From: Kitasatospora sp. NBC_01266
GTDB taxonomy: Bacteria > Actinomycetota > Actinomycetes > Streptomycetales > Streptomycetaceae
Assembly (NCBI RefSeq): GCF_036242395.1
Contig: NZ_CP108458.1
Span: forward strand, 5,952,001-6,016,000
Direction: 5' to 3'
DNA: 64,000 bases
The position numbers and the translations under genes were made by a program. The stretch's first letter is position 1, and the number at the start of each line of letters is the position of its first letter. This document shows positions 50,991 through 59,065 of this stretch, in pieces. A model generated the notes under the pieces. The model had not been told where the DNA came from. It did no database searches and saw only the letters and a list, made by a program, of their open reading frames with translations.

Positions 50991-52384
50991 TGGCACTCCC
51001 CGAGGTCGCGGTGATCGGCGGCGGCATCGCCGGGCTGGCGGCCGCCGCCCGACTCGGCGGCGCGGTCGGCGGGCCGGCCCGCGCGCGGGTCACCCTGCTG
51101 GAGGCCGGCGACCACCTGGGCGGCAAGCTGCGCACCGGCGAGGTGGGCGGGGTCCAGGTCGACCTCGGCGCCGAGTCGATGCTGGCCCGCCGCCCTGAGG
51201 CCGTCGAGCTGGCCCGGGAGGTCGGCCTGGCCGACGCCCTGGAACCGCCCGGCACCGCCAAGGCCGCCGTCTGGACCAGGGGCGCGCTGCGCCCGCTGCC
51301 GGCCGGCCAGTTGATGGGCGTGCCCGGCGACCTCGAGGCGCTCGCCGCCGCCGAGGTGCTCAGCCCCGAGGGCCTGGCCCGGGCGCGGGCCGAACGCCCG
51401 GCCGCGATCGGCGCCGTGGGCGAGGACATCGCGATCGGCGCCTACGTGGCCGAGCGGCTCGGCCAGGAAGTGGTGGACCGGCTGGTCGAGCCGCTGCTGG
51501 GCGGTGTCTACGCGGGCCGCGCCGCGGAGATCTCGCTGCGCGCCGCCGTCCCGCAGCTGCTGGCGATCGCCCAGGGCGGCGGCTCGCTGGTCGAGGGCGT
51601 GCACGGGCTGCTGGACCGCCCGCAGGCCGGCGGCCCGGTCTTCCAGGGCCTGCGCGGCGGGATCGGCACCCTGCCGGGTGCCGTCGCCGCCGCCTGCGAG
51701 CGGGCCGGCGTCGAGCTGCGGCTGCGTACGCCCGTCACCGGGCTGCGCCGCACCCCCGAGGGCTGGCTGGTCAACGGCCAGGCGTTCGACGCCGTGGTGC
51801 TCACCGCCCCCGCGCCGGTCGCCGCCGGGCTGCTGGCCGCCGACGTGCCGGGCGCCGCCGCCGAGCTGGCCGGGATCGAGTACGCCGGGATGGCGCTGGT
51901 CACCCTCGCCTTCCACCGCGCCGACCTGCCCGAACCGCCGCCCGGCAGCGGGTTCCTGGTGCCTGCGGTGGACGGGCGCTCGATCAAGGCCGCCACCTTC
52001 TCCAGTCAGAAGTGGGGCTGGCTGGCCAAGGCCGCCCCCGACACCTTCGTACTGCGCACCTCGCTGGGCCGCTACCGCGAGGAGGCGGCCCTCGACCTGG
52101 ACGACGCCGAGCTGATCGACCGCTCGCTGGCCGACCTGCGCGCGGCGGTGGGCCTGAGTGCCCGCCCGTACGCCGGCGCGGTCAACCGCTGGCGGGCCGG
52201 ACTGCCGCAGTACCCGGTGGGCCACCTGGAGCGGGTCGCCCGGATCCGGGCCGCCGTGCGGGGGGTGGGCGGGCTCGCGCTGGCGGGCGCGGCCTACGAC
52301 GGGGTGGGCATCCCGGCCTGCGTGGCGAGCGCCCGGCGGGCCGTCGACGAGGTGCTGACCCCGCCGCCGGGGCAGCGTGCGTGA
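50990..52384 (+). CDS. hemY: Coproporphyrinogen/protoporphyrinogen III oxidase (HemY/CgoX type)
   Basis: 464-residue FAD enzyme. The dinucleotide motif VAVIGGGIAGLAAAARL opens the protein. VTLLEAGDHLGGKLRTGEV and LGAESMLARRPEAVELAREV follow, with LEPLL-type core VVDRLVEPLLGGVYAGRA. The C-terminal FAD segment is LALAGAAYDGVGIPACVAS. In actinobacteria this enzyme oxidises coproporphyrinogen III to coproporphyrin III. Start ATG 50990 shares a base with the hemE stop (TGATG), so translation is coupled. Confidence 0.95.
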   Translation: MALPEVAVIGGGIAGLAAAARLGGAVGGPARARVTLLEAGDHLGGKLRTGEVGGVQVDLGAESMLARRPEAVELAREVGLADALEPPGTAKAAVWTRGALRPLPAGQLMGVPGDLEALAAAEVLSPEGLARARAERPAAIGAVGEDIAIGAYVAERLGQEVVDRLVEPLLGGVYAGRAAEISLRAAVPQLLAIAQGGGSLVEGVHGLLDRPQAGGPVFQGLRGGIGTLPGAVAAACERAGVELRLRTPVTGLRRTPEGWLVNGQAFDAVVLTAPAPVAAGLLAADVPGAAAELAGIEYAGMALVTLAFHRADLPEPPPGSGFLVPAVDGRSIKAATFSSQKWGWLAKAAPDTFVLRTSLGRYREEAALDLDDAELIDRSLADLRAAVGLSARPYAGAVNRWRAGLPQYPVGHLERVARIRAAVRGVGGLALAGAAYDGVGIPACVASARRAVDEVLTPPPGQRA

Positions 52385-52400
52385 AAGGGAGAATGAGGGC

Positions 52401-53114
52401 ATGACCGATACCGCTGAGCAGACGCCGCAGAAGAAGAAGGCCCGGGACCTGAACCAGGTCATCCGCTACACCATGTGGTCGGTGTTCCAGCTGAAGGACG
52501 CGCTCCCCGAGGACCGCGCCGCGCTGGCCGCCGAGGTCGACGAGCTGTTCGAGCAGCTCGCCGCCAAGGACGTGACGGTGCGCGGCAGTTACGACGTCTC
52601 GGGCCTGCGTGCCGACGCCGATCTGATGATCTGGTGGCACGCCGCCGACTCCGACGACCTGCAGGAGGCGTACAACCGCTTCCGCCGCACCGCGCTCGGC
52701 CGCCTGCTGAAGCCGGTCTGGTCGAACATGGCGCTGCACCGCCCCGCCGAGTTCAACAAGTCGCACATCCCGGCCTTCCTCGCCGACGAGCACGCTCGCG
52801 AGTACGTCTGCGTCTACCCGTTCGTCCGCTCCTACGAGTGGTACCTGCTGCCGGACGAGGAGCGTCGGGCGATGCTCGCCGAGCACGGCCAGATGGCCCG
52901 TGGCTACCCGGACGTGCGGGCCAACACGGTGGCCTCGTTCGCGCTCGGCGACTACGAGTGGCTGCTCGCCTTCGAGGCGGACGAGCTGCACCGGATCGTG
53001 GACCTGATGCGCGACCTGCGCCCGTCCCGCGCGCGGCTGCACGTGCGCGAGGAGGTCCCGTTCTTCACCGGTCGCCGCAAGCCGATCGCCGAGCTGCTGA
53101 ACGGCCTGGTCTGA
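52401..53114 (+). CDS. hemQ: Coproheme decarboxylase HemQ/ChdC
   Basis: 237-residue chlorite-dismutase-fold heme protein. It oxidatively decarboxylates coproheme to heme b, the last step of the coproporphyrin-dependent pathway. Visible features are the N-terminal NQVIRYTMWSVFQL strand, SNMALHRPAEFNKSHIPAFL, the actinobacterial distal His and catalytic Tyr in ADEHAREYVCVYPFVRS, and the proximal His in LAEHGQMARGYPDV. ATG 52401 lies 16 bp behind hemY. The middle enzyme (ferrochelatase) is not in the window. Confidence 0.95.
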   Translation: MTDTAEQTPQKKKARDLNQVIRYTMWSVFQLKDALPEDRAALAAEVDELFEQLAAKDVTVRGSYDVSGLRADADLMIWWHAADSDDLQEAYNRFRRTALGRLLKPVWSNMALHRPAEFNKSHIPAFLADEHAREYVCVYPFVRSYEWYLLPDEERRAMLAEHGQMARGYPDVRANTVASFALGDYEWLLAFEADELHRIVDLMRDLRPSRARLHVREEVPFFTGRRKPIAELLNGLV

Positions 53115-53132
53115 CCGTTCTCGAGGCAGCGG

Positions 53133-53912
53133 CTAGCCCCGCAGTGCCATCCGCAGCCGGGCGTCCGGGTGGGCGTCGGCGCCGTCGATCGCCACCGCGG
53201 TGAGCAGTCGGCGCTCGGCGTCGCTCGCGCCCGCGCCGCTCGACCGGCGCGGGCGGCGGCGCAGCTCGCGCAGCACCTCGTCACCGGCCGGGGCGGCCCA
53301 GCGGGTGTAGGGGTGCACGTCCACCCGGGCCATCAGCAGGGTGCCGGTGGTGAGGATCAGCGGCAGCGAGAACCAGGCCAGGGTGGCGGCGCCCTGCTGG
53401 TGCCCCGGCTCGGTCAGCGTCATGGCCGCGACCAGCAGCACCGCCGAGAGCAGCAGCGCCTGGCGGACCTGACGCACCGCCAGCAGCGTGCTCTCCCGGA
53501 TCGCCGCCGGGGTGGCCAGCCCGGCCAGCGAGAGCCGGGCGCCGATCTCGGCCACCGTCGGGTGCTCGCTCAGGGCCTCGCGCAGTTCGGTGGTCCGGCA
53601 CTGCCCTTCGGGCCCGATCTCGCTGATCAGCGCCCGCTCCAGGCGGCTGCGGCCGTGCGGGTCGACCACCGTGGTCCAGCCGGTGTGCGCCAGGTGCAGT
53701 CGGCCGCGGCTGTTCATCAGCACCAGCGCCAGGTCCACCACCCGCTCCGGGCCACCGGCCAGATAGGCCGTCTCGTAGAGCCCGATCGCCACCTGCTCCG
53801 CCTCCTCCTCCACCAGCCCCGCCAGCGCGTCCGCCGAGGCGGCGGCCCGGACCAGGCGCAGACAGGCGAGCACCGCGACGACACAGGCCGGGACCAGGAA
53901 GAGCAACCACAT
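53133..53912 (-). CDS. TIGR04222 domain membrane protein
   Basis: 259 residues. The first helix is MWLLFLVPACVVAVLACLRL. The domain continues with ETAYLAGGPERVVDLALVLM and RLHLAHTGWTTV, characteristic of the TIGR04222 family. Two further helices follow (ALLLSAVLLVAAMTL and WFSLPLILTTGTLLMARV), and the cytosolic tail is Arg-rich. Function is unknown. It converges with hemQ with only 18 bp between the stops. A CACGAT-N5-ATCGTG dyad lies 49 bp before its ATG. Confidence 0.85.
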   Translation of the reverse strand: MWLLFLVPACVVAVLACLRLVRAAASADALAGLVEEEAEQVAIGLYETAYLAGGPERVVDLALVLMNSRGRLHLAHTGWTTVVDPHGRSRLERALISEIGPEGQCRTTELREALSEHPTVAEIGARLSLAGLATPAAIRESTLLAVRQVRQALLLSAVLLVAAMTLTEPGHQQGAATLAWFSLPLILTTGTLLMARVDVHPYTRWAAPAGDEVLRELRRRPRRSSGAGASDAERRLLTAVAIDGADAHPDARLRMALRG

Positions 53913-53960
53913 GAGCCCTGTTCTAGACCTCCTGGGCACGAGCTGGGAACAAACCTGGGG

Positions 53961-53977
53961 CACGATATCGAATCGTG
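53961..53977. promoter_or_regulatory. Dyad CACGAT-N5-ATCGTG
   Basis: A perfect 6-bp inverted repeat 49 bp upstream of the TIGR04222 gene, in operator position relative to its promoter. Confidence 0.4.
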
Positions 53978-54116
53978 ATCGGCCCGGCCGGTGGGTGGGG
54001 CTCCGGGGCGGGTCGTGGGTGGGCGTTCAACCGGCTTGGGCGGCCTGCGGGTTGAGGCCGTCGATCAACGGGCTGGGCCGGCGCGGACCGGGGTGCGGCC
54101 GGGGAAGCGACCCCGG

Positions 54117-54617
54117 TCAGCCGAACAGCACCGCCCGCTCCGCGCCGAGGTGTCCGCGCAGCACGGTGAGCGCGCGCATGCTCTGCGACTTCACCACCGA
54201 GGTGCTCAACCCGAGGATCTCGGCGGTCTGCTCCACGCTCTGGTCCTCCCAGTAGCGCAGCAGCACGATCGCCCGCTCCCGCTTGGGCAGCAGCGCCAGC
54301 GCGTTCAGCAGGGTGAGCCGGTCGGCCGTCGGGTCGCCCTGGTGCGGCCGGTCCGGCAGCTGATCCACCGCCAACTCGCTGCTGCTGCGCAGCCGCTTGT
54401 GGTCGAGCAGCGTGTTGAGCAGCACCTTGCGGGCGTAGCCGAACGGGTCGCTGCCGTGCCGGGCCAGCCGGTTCCAGGCCACGTACATCTTGGTCAGCGT
54501 GCTCTGGGTCAGGTCCTGGGCCAGGTGCCAGTCCCGGCACATCAGATAGGCGATCTGCCGCAGGCGGGTGACGTTCGCCTCGGCGAATGCGGTGAAGTCG
54601 GCTTCGTTGCGCACCAT
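54117..54617 (-). CDS. SigE-family ECF RNA polymerase sigma factor
   Basis: 166-residue minimal sigma factor. Region 2 is LRQIAYLMCRDWHLAQDLTQ with TLTKMYVAWNRLARHGSDPF. Region 4 is LNALALLPKRERAIVLLRYW with TAEILGLSTSVVKSQSMRAL. This is the SigE-family (SigE70) type, abundant in streptomycetes. ATG 54617 has GGGAGACCG upstream. The gene follows a one-span membrane protein (54694-55539) on the same strand, separated by a hairpin. Target promoters are unknown. Confidence 0.92.
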   Translation of the reverse strand: MVRNEADFTAFAEANVTRLRQIAYLMCRDWHLAQDLTQSTLTKMYVAWNRLARHGSDPFGYARKVLLNTLLDHKRLRSSSELAVDQLPDRPHQGDPTADRLTLLNALALLPKRERAIVLLRYWEDQSVEQTAEILGLSTSVVKSQSMRALTVLRGHLGAERAVLFG

Positions 54618-54653
54618 CGGTCTCCCGGTCTCGGTGGGGTGGAAATGGGGGGA

Positions 54654-54680
54654 GCCGCGGCCCCACCAGGGGGCCGCGGC
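54654..54680 (-). terminator. Hairpin between the membrane protein and sigma-factor genes
   Basis: An 11-bp perfect stem GCCGCGGCCCC with loop ACCAG, 14 nt after the upstream stop and 37 nt before the sigma start. It acts either as a terminator or as an attenuator limiting sigma expression. Confidence 0.65.
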
Positions 54681-54693
54681 GGTGATGGTGCCG

Positions 54694-55539
54694 CTACTTG
54701 GTGATCGGCAGGTTGGGGTACTTGGCGTTGGCGGCCTGGACGAACGAGGCCGGCATCTGGTAGCTGATCGCCGGATTGTCGGCCAGGGCGACGGCCTGCT
54801 CCTGGGTCAGCGGCGGGTTGTTCGGGCTGGTGACGCCCGCCGTGTCGCAGTTGGGCTGCCAGACCGCGACGTCGACGCCGTCGTGGCGCCGTACCACGAT
54901 GATGGAGTGCTGCCAGCAGGCGGCCGGGTTGGAGACCACCTCGAACTGCTCGCCGCTGGGCGTGGTCGAGCAGTGGTAGCTGTAGCTCGCCGGCCAGTCG
55001 CCCGGCTGGCAGAACGAGTACTGCGACTTGTACGCCGCGACGCTCAGCGCGGAGGTGCCCTGCGCCGTCTTCACGTTGAGGGAGACGGAGGGGTTGGGGG
55101 TCGCCGGGTCGCCCTGCTTGGCCGAGTAGTGGTCCGTGCTCAGGCCGGCCGGCAGGGCGTGCAGCACTGCGTCCAGCAGGGCGGCCGGGCTGTCCGCGAC
55201 CAGTGAGCCGGTGGGCGCCGACGAAGCGTCCCCCGACGCGGCCGGGGCCGCCGCGGGGGAGTCGGACGGTGAGGCGGTGACCGCCGCGGCGGCGCCCAGC
55301 TGGGTCGGCTGCGCCGAGCCGTTGCCCAGCACCCCGACCAGCAGGCTGGCCGCGACCGCAACGGCGGTCACCGAACCGGTGACCGCGCCCACGGCACGCC
55401 ACCGCCGCTGCCGGCGACCACGCTGGGCGGCGACGCCCACGACGTCGCCCAGCGCGGGCGCGCCGAGTGCGGCCAGCTCGGTGTCCAGCGAGTGGTGGAA
55501 CTCCTCGGGTCGGAACCCGCTGTCTTCGTTCTCGAACAT
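54694..55539 (-). CDS. Single-span membrane protein upstream of the ECF sigma gene
   Basis: 281 residues. A short acidic cytosolic part (MFENEDSGFRPEEFHHSLDT) leads to a basic stretch and one helix (GAVTGSVTAVAVAASLLVGV). An extracytoplasmic Ser/Ala/Pro linker and a domain with four cysteines follow (FCQPGDWP, HCSTTPSG, ACWQHS, NCDTAG), probably forming disulfides. By topology and neighbourhood it could act as an anti-sigma or a sensor, but there is no zinc anti-sigma motif, and the gene order (membrane protein first) is reversed from the usual. Unknown function. Confidence 0.82.
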   Translation of the reverse strand: MFENEDSGFRPEEFHHSLDTELAALGAPALGDVVGVAAQRGRRQRRWRAVGAVTGSVTAVAVAASLLVGVLGNGSAQPTQLGAAAAVTASPSDSPAAAPAASGDASSAPTGSLVADSPAALLDAVLHALPAGLSTDHYSAKQGDPATPNPSVSLNVKTAQGTSALSVAAYKSQYSFCQPGDWPASYSYHCSTTPSGEQFEVVSNPAACWQHSIIVVRRHDGVDVAVWQPNCDTAGVTSPNNPPLTQEQAVALADNPAISYQMPASFVQAANAKYPNLPITK

Positions 55540-55694
55540 CTCGGTTGCTTCCCTCTTGGTGTCAACCGCACGCCGGCCATGCGGACCCGCTCCTGCGCGG
55601 GGCTCTGCTCACCAGGACGGGTCGGCGCGGTGGTTCGGTCGCACCTGAGGGAGAAGCAATCGAATCGATGTTCCTGCCGGGGCTCGGGCAGGCC

Positions 55695-56099
55695 CTACTC
55701 GGCCGGCCGCAGGGTCAGCGAGATGCTGTTGATGCAGTACCGCTGGTCGGTCGGCGTCGGGTAGCCCTCGCCTTCGAAGACGTGGCCCAGGTGGCCGCCG
55801 CAGCGCGCGCAGCGGACCTCGACCCGGCGCATGCCCATCGCGGTGTCCTCGATGTACTGGACCCGGTCCTCGGCCAGCGGCGCGTAGTAGGAGGGCCAGC
55901 CGCAGTGGCTGTCGAACTTCGTCTCCGAGCTGAACAGTTCACTGCCACAGGCCCGGCAGCTGTACACGCCCACCGTCTTGGTGTCGGTGTACTCACCCAC
56001 GAAGGGGCGCTCGGTGCCGGCCTCGCGCAGCACCTGGTACTCCTGCGGGCTGAGCTGGGCGCGCCACTCGGCCTCGGTCTTCTCGATCTCGTAGCTCAT
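55695..56099 (-). CDS. msrB: Peptide methionine-(R)-S-oxide reductase
   Basis: 134-residue MsrB that repairs oxidised methionine. Two zinc CxxC pairs are present (SCRACGSELF and RCARCGGHLGH). So are KFDSHCGWPSYY and the catalytic cysteine in DQRYCINSISL. Length is normal. ATG 56099 has GAGGAGGTCGGAG immediately upstream. It lies 11 bp after murC on the same strand and is probably co-transcribed with it. Confidence 0.97.
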   Translation of the reverse strand: MSYEIEKTEAEWRAQLSPQEYQVLREAGTERPFVGEYTDTKTVGVYSCRACGSELFSSETKFDSHCGWPSYYAPLAEDRVQYIEDTAMGMRRVEVRCARCGGHLGHVFEGEGYPTPTDQRYCINSISLTLRPAE

Positions 56100-56110
56100 C
56101 TCCGACCTCC

Positions 56111-57529
56111 TCAGACCGCATCAGCAGTGAGACGCTCCAGGCCATTCCCGATCTCGTCCAGGATGGCCGGACCGAGGTTGGTGACGTCACCGGCACCCAT
56201 GGTCAGCACCAGGTCGCCGGGCGCGGCCAGCTTCGCCAGCACCGCGGCGGCGGCCGTGAACTCGTGCTCGGCCGCCACCTCGGCGCCCGCGCGGCGGGCC
56301 GCGTCGATGATCAGCTCGCTGGTCACGCCCGGGATCGGGTCCTCGCGCGCCGGGTAGATGTCGAGCACCACCGAGGCGTCGGCCAGCGCGAGGGCCTGGC
56401 CCATCTCCTCGGCCAGCTGCTGGGTGCGGCTGAACAGGTGCGGCTGGAAGACCACCAGCACCCGGCCCGTGGTGGCCTCCCGGATCGCCTCCAGGTCGGC
56501 GGTCATCTCGGTGGGGTGGTGCGCGTAGGAGTCGATCACCTGCACGCCGCGCGCCTCGCCCTTGAGCTGCAGGCGCCGACGCACGCCGGTGTACGAGCCG
56601 AGTGCCTTGGCCAGCTCCTCGGCCGGCACGCCCAGCGCGACGCCGGCGGCCAGCGCCGCGACCGCGTTGTGCGCGTAGTGGCGCCCGGGCACCGAGACGG
56701 TGAAGGTCAGCTCGCTGCCGTCGAGCACCACGGTGACCTCGCTGGTCATGCCGCGCGCGGTCACCGAGACCACCCGTACGGTGGCGTCCTCGGCCGCCCC
56801 GACGGTGACCACCCGCAGGCCCTCGCGGCCGGCCACCCGGGCGGTCAGCTCGCGGGCGCCCGCGTGGTCGGCGGAGACCACCAGCGTGCCGCCGGGCTGG
56901 ATCCGCCCGACGAAGGTCTCGAAGGAGTCGTAGATCTCCTCCATCGAGGCGTAGTTGGCGTGGTGGTCGAGCTCCACGTTGAGGATGATCGCCACCTCGG
57001 GCGCGTACTTGTGGAAGCTGCGGTCGCTCTCGTCCGCCTCGGCCACGAAGATCTCGCCGGTGCCGTGGTGCGCGTTGCTGCCGGGGGCGTCCAGGTCGCC
57101 GCCGATCGCGTAGGACGGGTCGACGCCCAGGGCGCCGAGCGCCACGGCCAGCATGCTGGTGGTGGTCGTCTTGCCGTGCGTGCCGGCCACCGCCAGCGCG
57201 CGCCGCCCGCCCATCAGCGCGGCCAGCGCGTCCGAGCGGTGCACCACCGGGATGCCGCGCTCGCGGGCGGCCACCAGCTCGGGGTTGTCGGTCCGGATCG
57301 CGCTGGAGACCACGATGCTGCTGGCGCCGTCCGGCACGTGCTCGGCGGCGTGGCCGACCCGCACGGCGGCGCCCAGCTCGCGCAGCGCGAGCACGGTCTC
57401 GGACTCCTTCGCGTCACTGCCGGAGACCTTGGCGCCGCGCACCGCGAGGATCTTCGCAAGACCCGACATGCCGGCCCCGCCGATTCCGATGAAGTGCGGG
57501 GCGTGCAGGTCGTGGGCGGCGTCGTTCAA
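56111..57529 (-). CDS. murC: UDP-N-acetylmuramate--L-alanine ligase
   Basis: 472 residues from TTG 57529. It adds L-Ala to UDP-MurNAc in peptidoglycan synthesis. It has PHFIGIGGAGMSGLAKILA, the ATP loop AVAGTHGKTTTTSMLA, the Mur signature EADESDRSFHKYAPEVAI with NVELDHHANY, and SYAHHPTEMTADL. The C-terminal domain has FQPHLFSRTQQLAEEM. The TTG has GGAG 6 nt before it and gives an N-terminus close to other MurC proteins. ATG 57586 and the GTG codons at 57607 and 57610 are in frame but add a non-conserved extension that runs through a strong hairpin. murC outside the dcw cluster is normal for streptomycetes. Confidence 0.93.
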   Translation of the reverse strand: MNDAAHDLHAPHFIGIGGAGMSGLAKILAVRGAKVSGSDAKESETVLALRELGAAVRVGHAAEHVPDGASSIVVSSAIRTDNPELVAARERGIPVVHRSDALAALMGGRRALAVAGTHGKTTTTSMLAVALGALGVDPSYAIGGDLDAPGSNAHHGTGEIFVAEADESDRSFHKYAPEVAIILNVELDHHANYASMEEIYDSFETFVGRIQPGGTLVVSADHAGARELTARVAGREGLRVVTVGAAEDATVRVVSVTARGMTSEVTVVLDGSELTFTVSVPGRHYAHNAVAALAAGVALGVPAEELAKALGSYTGVRRRLQLKGEARGVQVIDSYAHHPTEMTADLEAIREATTGRVLVVFQPHLFSRTQQLAEEMGQALALADASVVLDIYPAREDPIPGVTSELIIDAARRAGAEVAAEHEFTAAAAVLAKLAAPGDLVLTMGAGDVTNLGPAILDEIGNGLERLTADAV

Positions 57530-57567
57530 GGCAGTCTCCAGAGCTGAAGAGGCGAGCTGAAAAGGCG

Positions 57568-57601
57568 AATCGTCCTCGCGGGTCATCCCGCAAGGACGAT
57601 T
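57568..57601 (-). promoter_or_regulatory. 15-bp hairpin upstream of murC (terminator or attenuator)
   Basis: Arms 57568-57582 and 57587-57601 are complementary over 15 positions with one C-A mismatch. The loop on the minus strand is AUGA, an in-frame possible murC start. CGCCTTTTC follows the stem on the minus strand. Confidence 0.65.
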
Positions 57602-57686
57602 CTGCACCACCGGGTCACCAAGCCCCGTGTTCGGCCGACCGGCCCGCGACGCAGCGGAGGGTGGGGGCCGCCGACCCGGGGGCCGG

Positions 57687-58145
57687 TCAGGCCTCGCTGG
57701 CGAAGAGCTTGAGCACCGGGACGCCGACCTTGTGCCGGGCCTTGGAGGCCCAGTCGCGATGGAAGAACTCCTCCACGAAGTGCGGTGCGGTCAGCACCAG
57801 GACCTCGTCCGCCGAGGTCTCCTCGACCACCTTGCGCAGGTTGTCCAGCGGGTCGGCCTCGACCACCTGGCCGACCGCCTCGGCGCCGGCCTGGCGCAGG
57901 TGGCGCAGGCTGTGCTCCAGTGACTCGGCGGCCACGGCCGGTCCGTTGGCCGTCTCGTGCTCGTGCACCGCCTTGTCGAGATGTCCGAGCGCCACGTCGT
58001 CGAGGGAGCGCAGCAGCTCGTCCTGCTTGCCGCGGGGTTGCATCAGGACGACGAACGAGACCTTCTCCTCGCCGTGCAGTGTGGTGACCAGCTCCACATC
58101 GGCGTCGGAGAGTGCCTTTTCGATCATCAGTACGGTCTTGAACAC
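57687..58145 (-). CDS. Conserved small protein upstream of murC, unknown function
   Basis: 152 residues from GTG 58145 (AAGGGACTCTA upstream). The N-terminus reads VFKTVLMIEKALSDADVELV. An alpha/beta fold is suggested by alternating strands (VSFVVLMQP, DEVLVLTAPHF) and helices, loosely like universal-stress or indigoidine-type Rossmann proteins. The C-terminal VEEFFHRDWASKARHKVGVP is a distinctive block. I do not recognise a named family. It lies upstream of murC with the hairpin between them. The frame extends to 58238 without a ribosome site. Confidence 0.8.
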   Translation of the reverse strand: MFKTVLMIEKALSDADVELVTTLHGEEKVSFVVLMQPRGKQDELLRSLDDVALGHLDKAVHEHETANGPAVAAESLEHSLRHLRQAGAEAVGQVVEADPLDNLRKVVEETSADEVLVLTAPHFVEEFFHRDWASKARHKVGVPVLKLFASEA

Positions 58146-58260
58146 TAGAGTCCCTTCCGTGTTGCAGGCCCCCGGGGTCCGGTGTCCCCTCCCATAGTGC
58201 CCGGAGGAAGCTTTCCTCACGCGGCACATGTGGCACACAGGCCACCTGGAAAGTGGGCGG

Positions 58261-59028
58261 CTACTCAGGGGTACGGCAGTAGCGGGTGAAGAGGAAACCT
58301 TTCTGCTCGATCAATGAGACCAGCCGCATCCGCTGTGCGTCAGCCATTTCGGCACCGTGCATGATCCGTGGCGCGTCGCCGGCGGTGACCAGCGGGGCGA
58401 GCGAGAGGCACAGCTCGTCCAGCAGGCCCTCGGCGGCCAGCTGGGCCAGCAGACGGGGGCCGCCCTCGGTGAGCTGGCGGGTCCAGCCGCGCGCGGTCAG
58501 CTCGGCCAGGGCGGCGGTCAGGTCGACCCCGCCGTCGCCGACCGTGATCAGGTCGGCCACCTCGGCCACCGCGGCGCGGGCGGCGGCCGGCGCGTCCGCC
58601 GGCGCGATCACCACGGTGCGCACCAGCGGCTCGGTGAACAGCGGGGCGGTCAGGTCCAGCCGCAGACTGCGGCTGACGACCGCGATGACGGGTGCCGGCG
58701 CCTGCCCGGCCGCCGCCCGCGCCGCCGCGAAGTCGGCTCGCGCCCGGGCCGGGCGGTAGCCCTCGGCCCGCACCGTCTCGGCGCCCACCAGCACCACGTC
58801 GGCCAGCGCCCGCAGCACGCCGAAGATCCGCTTGTCGGCATCGCCGGAGAGCCCCTCGGAGAGGCCGGACAGCTTCGCGGCCCCGTCCAGCGAGCCGACC
58901 ATGTTGGCCCGCAGCCAGGGCTGTCCCGCGGCCACCCGCTCCGGATAGGCGTAGGTCTCGGCCAGCGCCTCCAGCGAGTTCGGGTCGGCGTGGGCGGGGG
59001 AGTGTGACGTACGGATCAGCTGGCGCAT
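58261..59028 (-). CDS. RibD C-terminal / dihydrofolate-reductase-like pyrimidine reductase
   Basis: 255 residues of the RibD_C fold. The motif PWLRANMVGSLDGAAKLSGL holds the usual substrate segment. LADVVLVGAETVRAEGYRPA and APAPVIAVVSRSLRLD follow, then TEGGPRLLAQLAAEGLLDEL, the family signature for NADPH and ribityl binding. Related enzymes reduce 5-amino-6-ribosylamino-uracil phosphate in riboflavin synthesis, but stand-alone copies often act elsewhere. ATG 59028 has GGAAG 10 nt upstream. It is divergent from zapE with only 37 bp between the starts. Confidence 0.88.
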   Translation of the reverse strand: MRQLIRTSHSPAHADPNSLEALAETYAYPERVAAGQPWLRANMVGSLDGAAKLSGLSEGLSGDADKRIFGVLRALADVVLVGAETVRAEGYRPARARADFAAARAAAGQAPAPVIAVVSRSLRLDLTAPLFTEPLVRTVVIAPADAPAAARAAVAEVADLITVGDGGVDLTAALAELTARGWTRQLTEGGPRLLAQLAAEGLLDELCLSLAPLVTAGDAPRIMHGAEMADAQRMRLVSLIEQKGFLFTRYCRTPE

Positions 59029-59065
59029 GTCTGGCAGTCTTCCACGGCGCGTACCCTTTACTATC

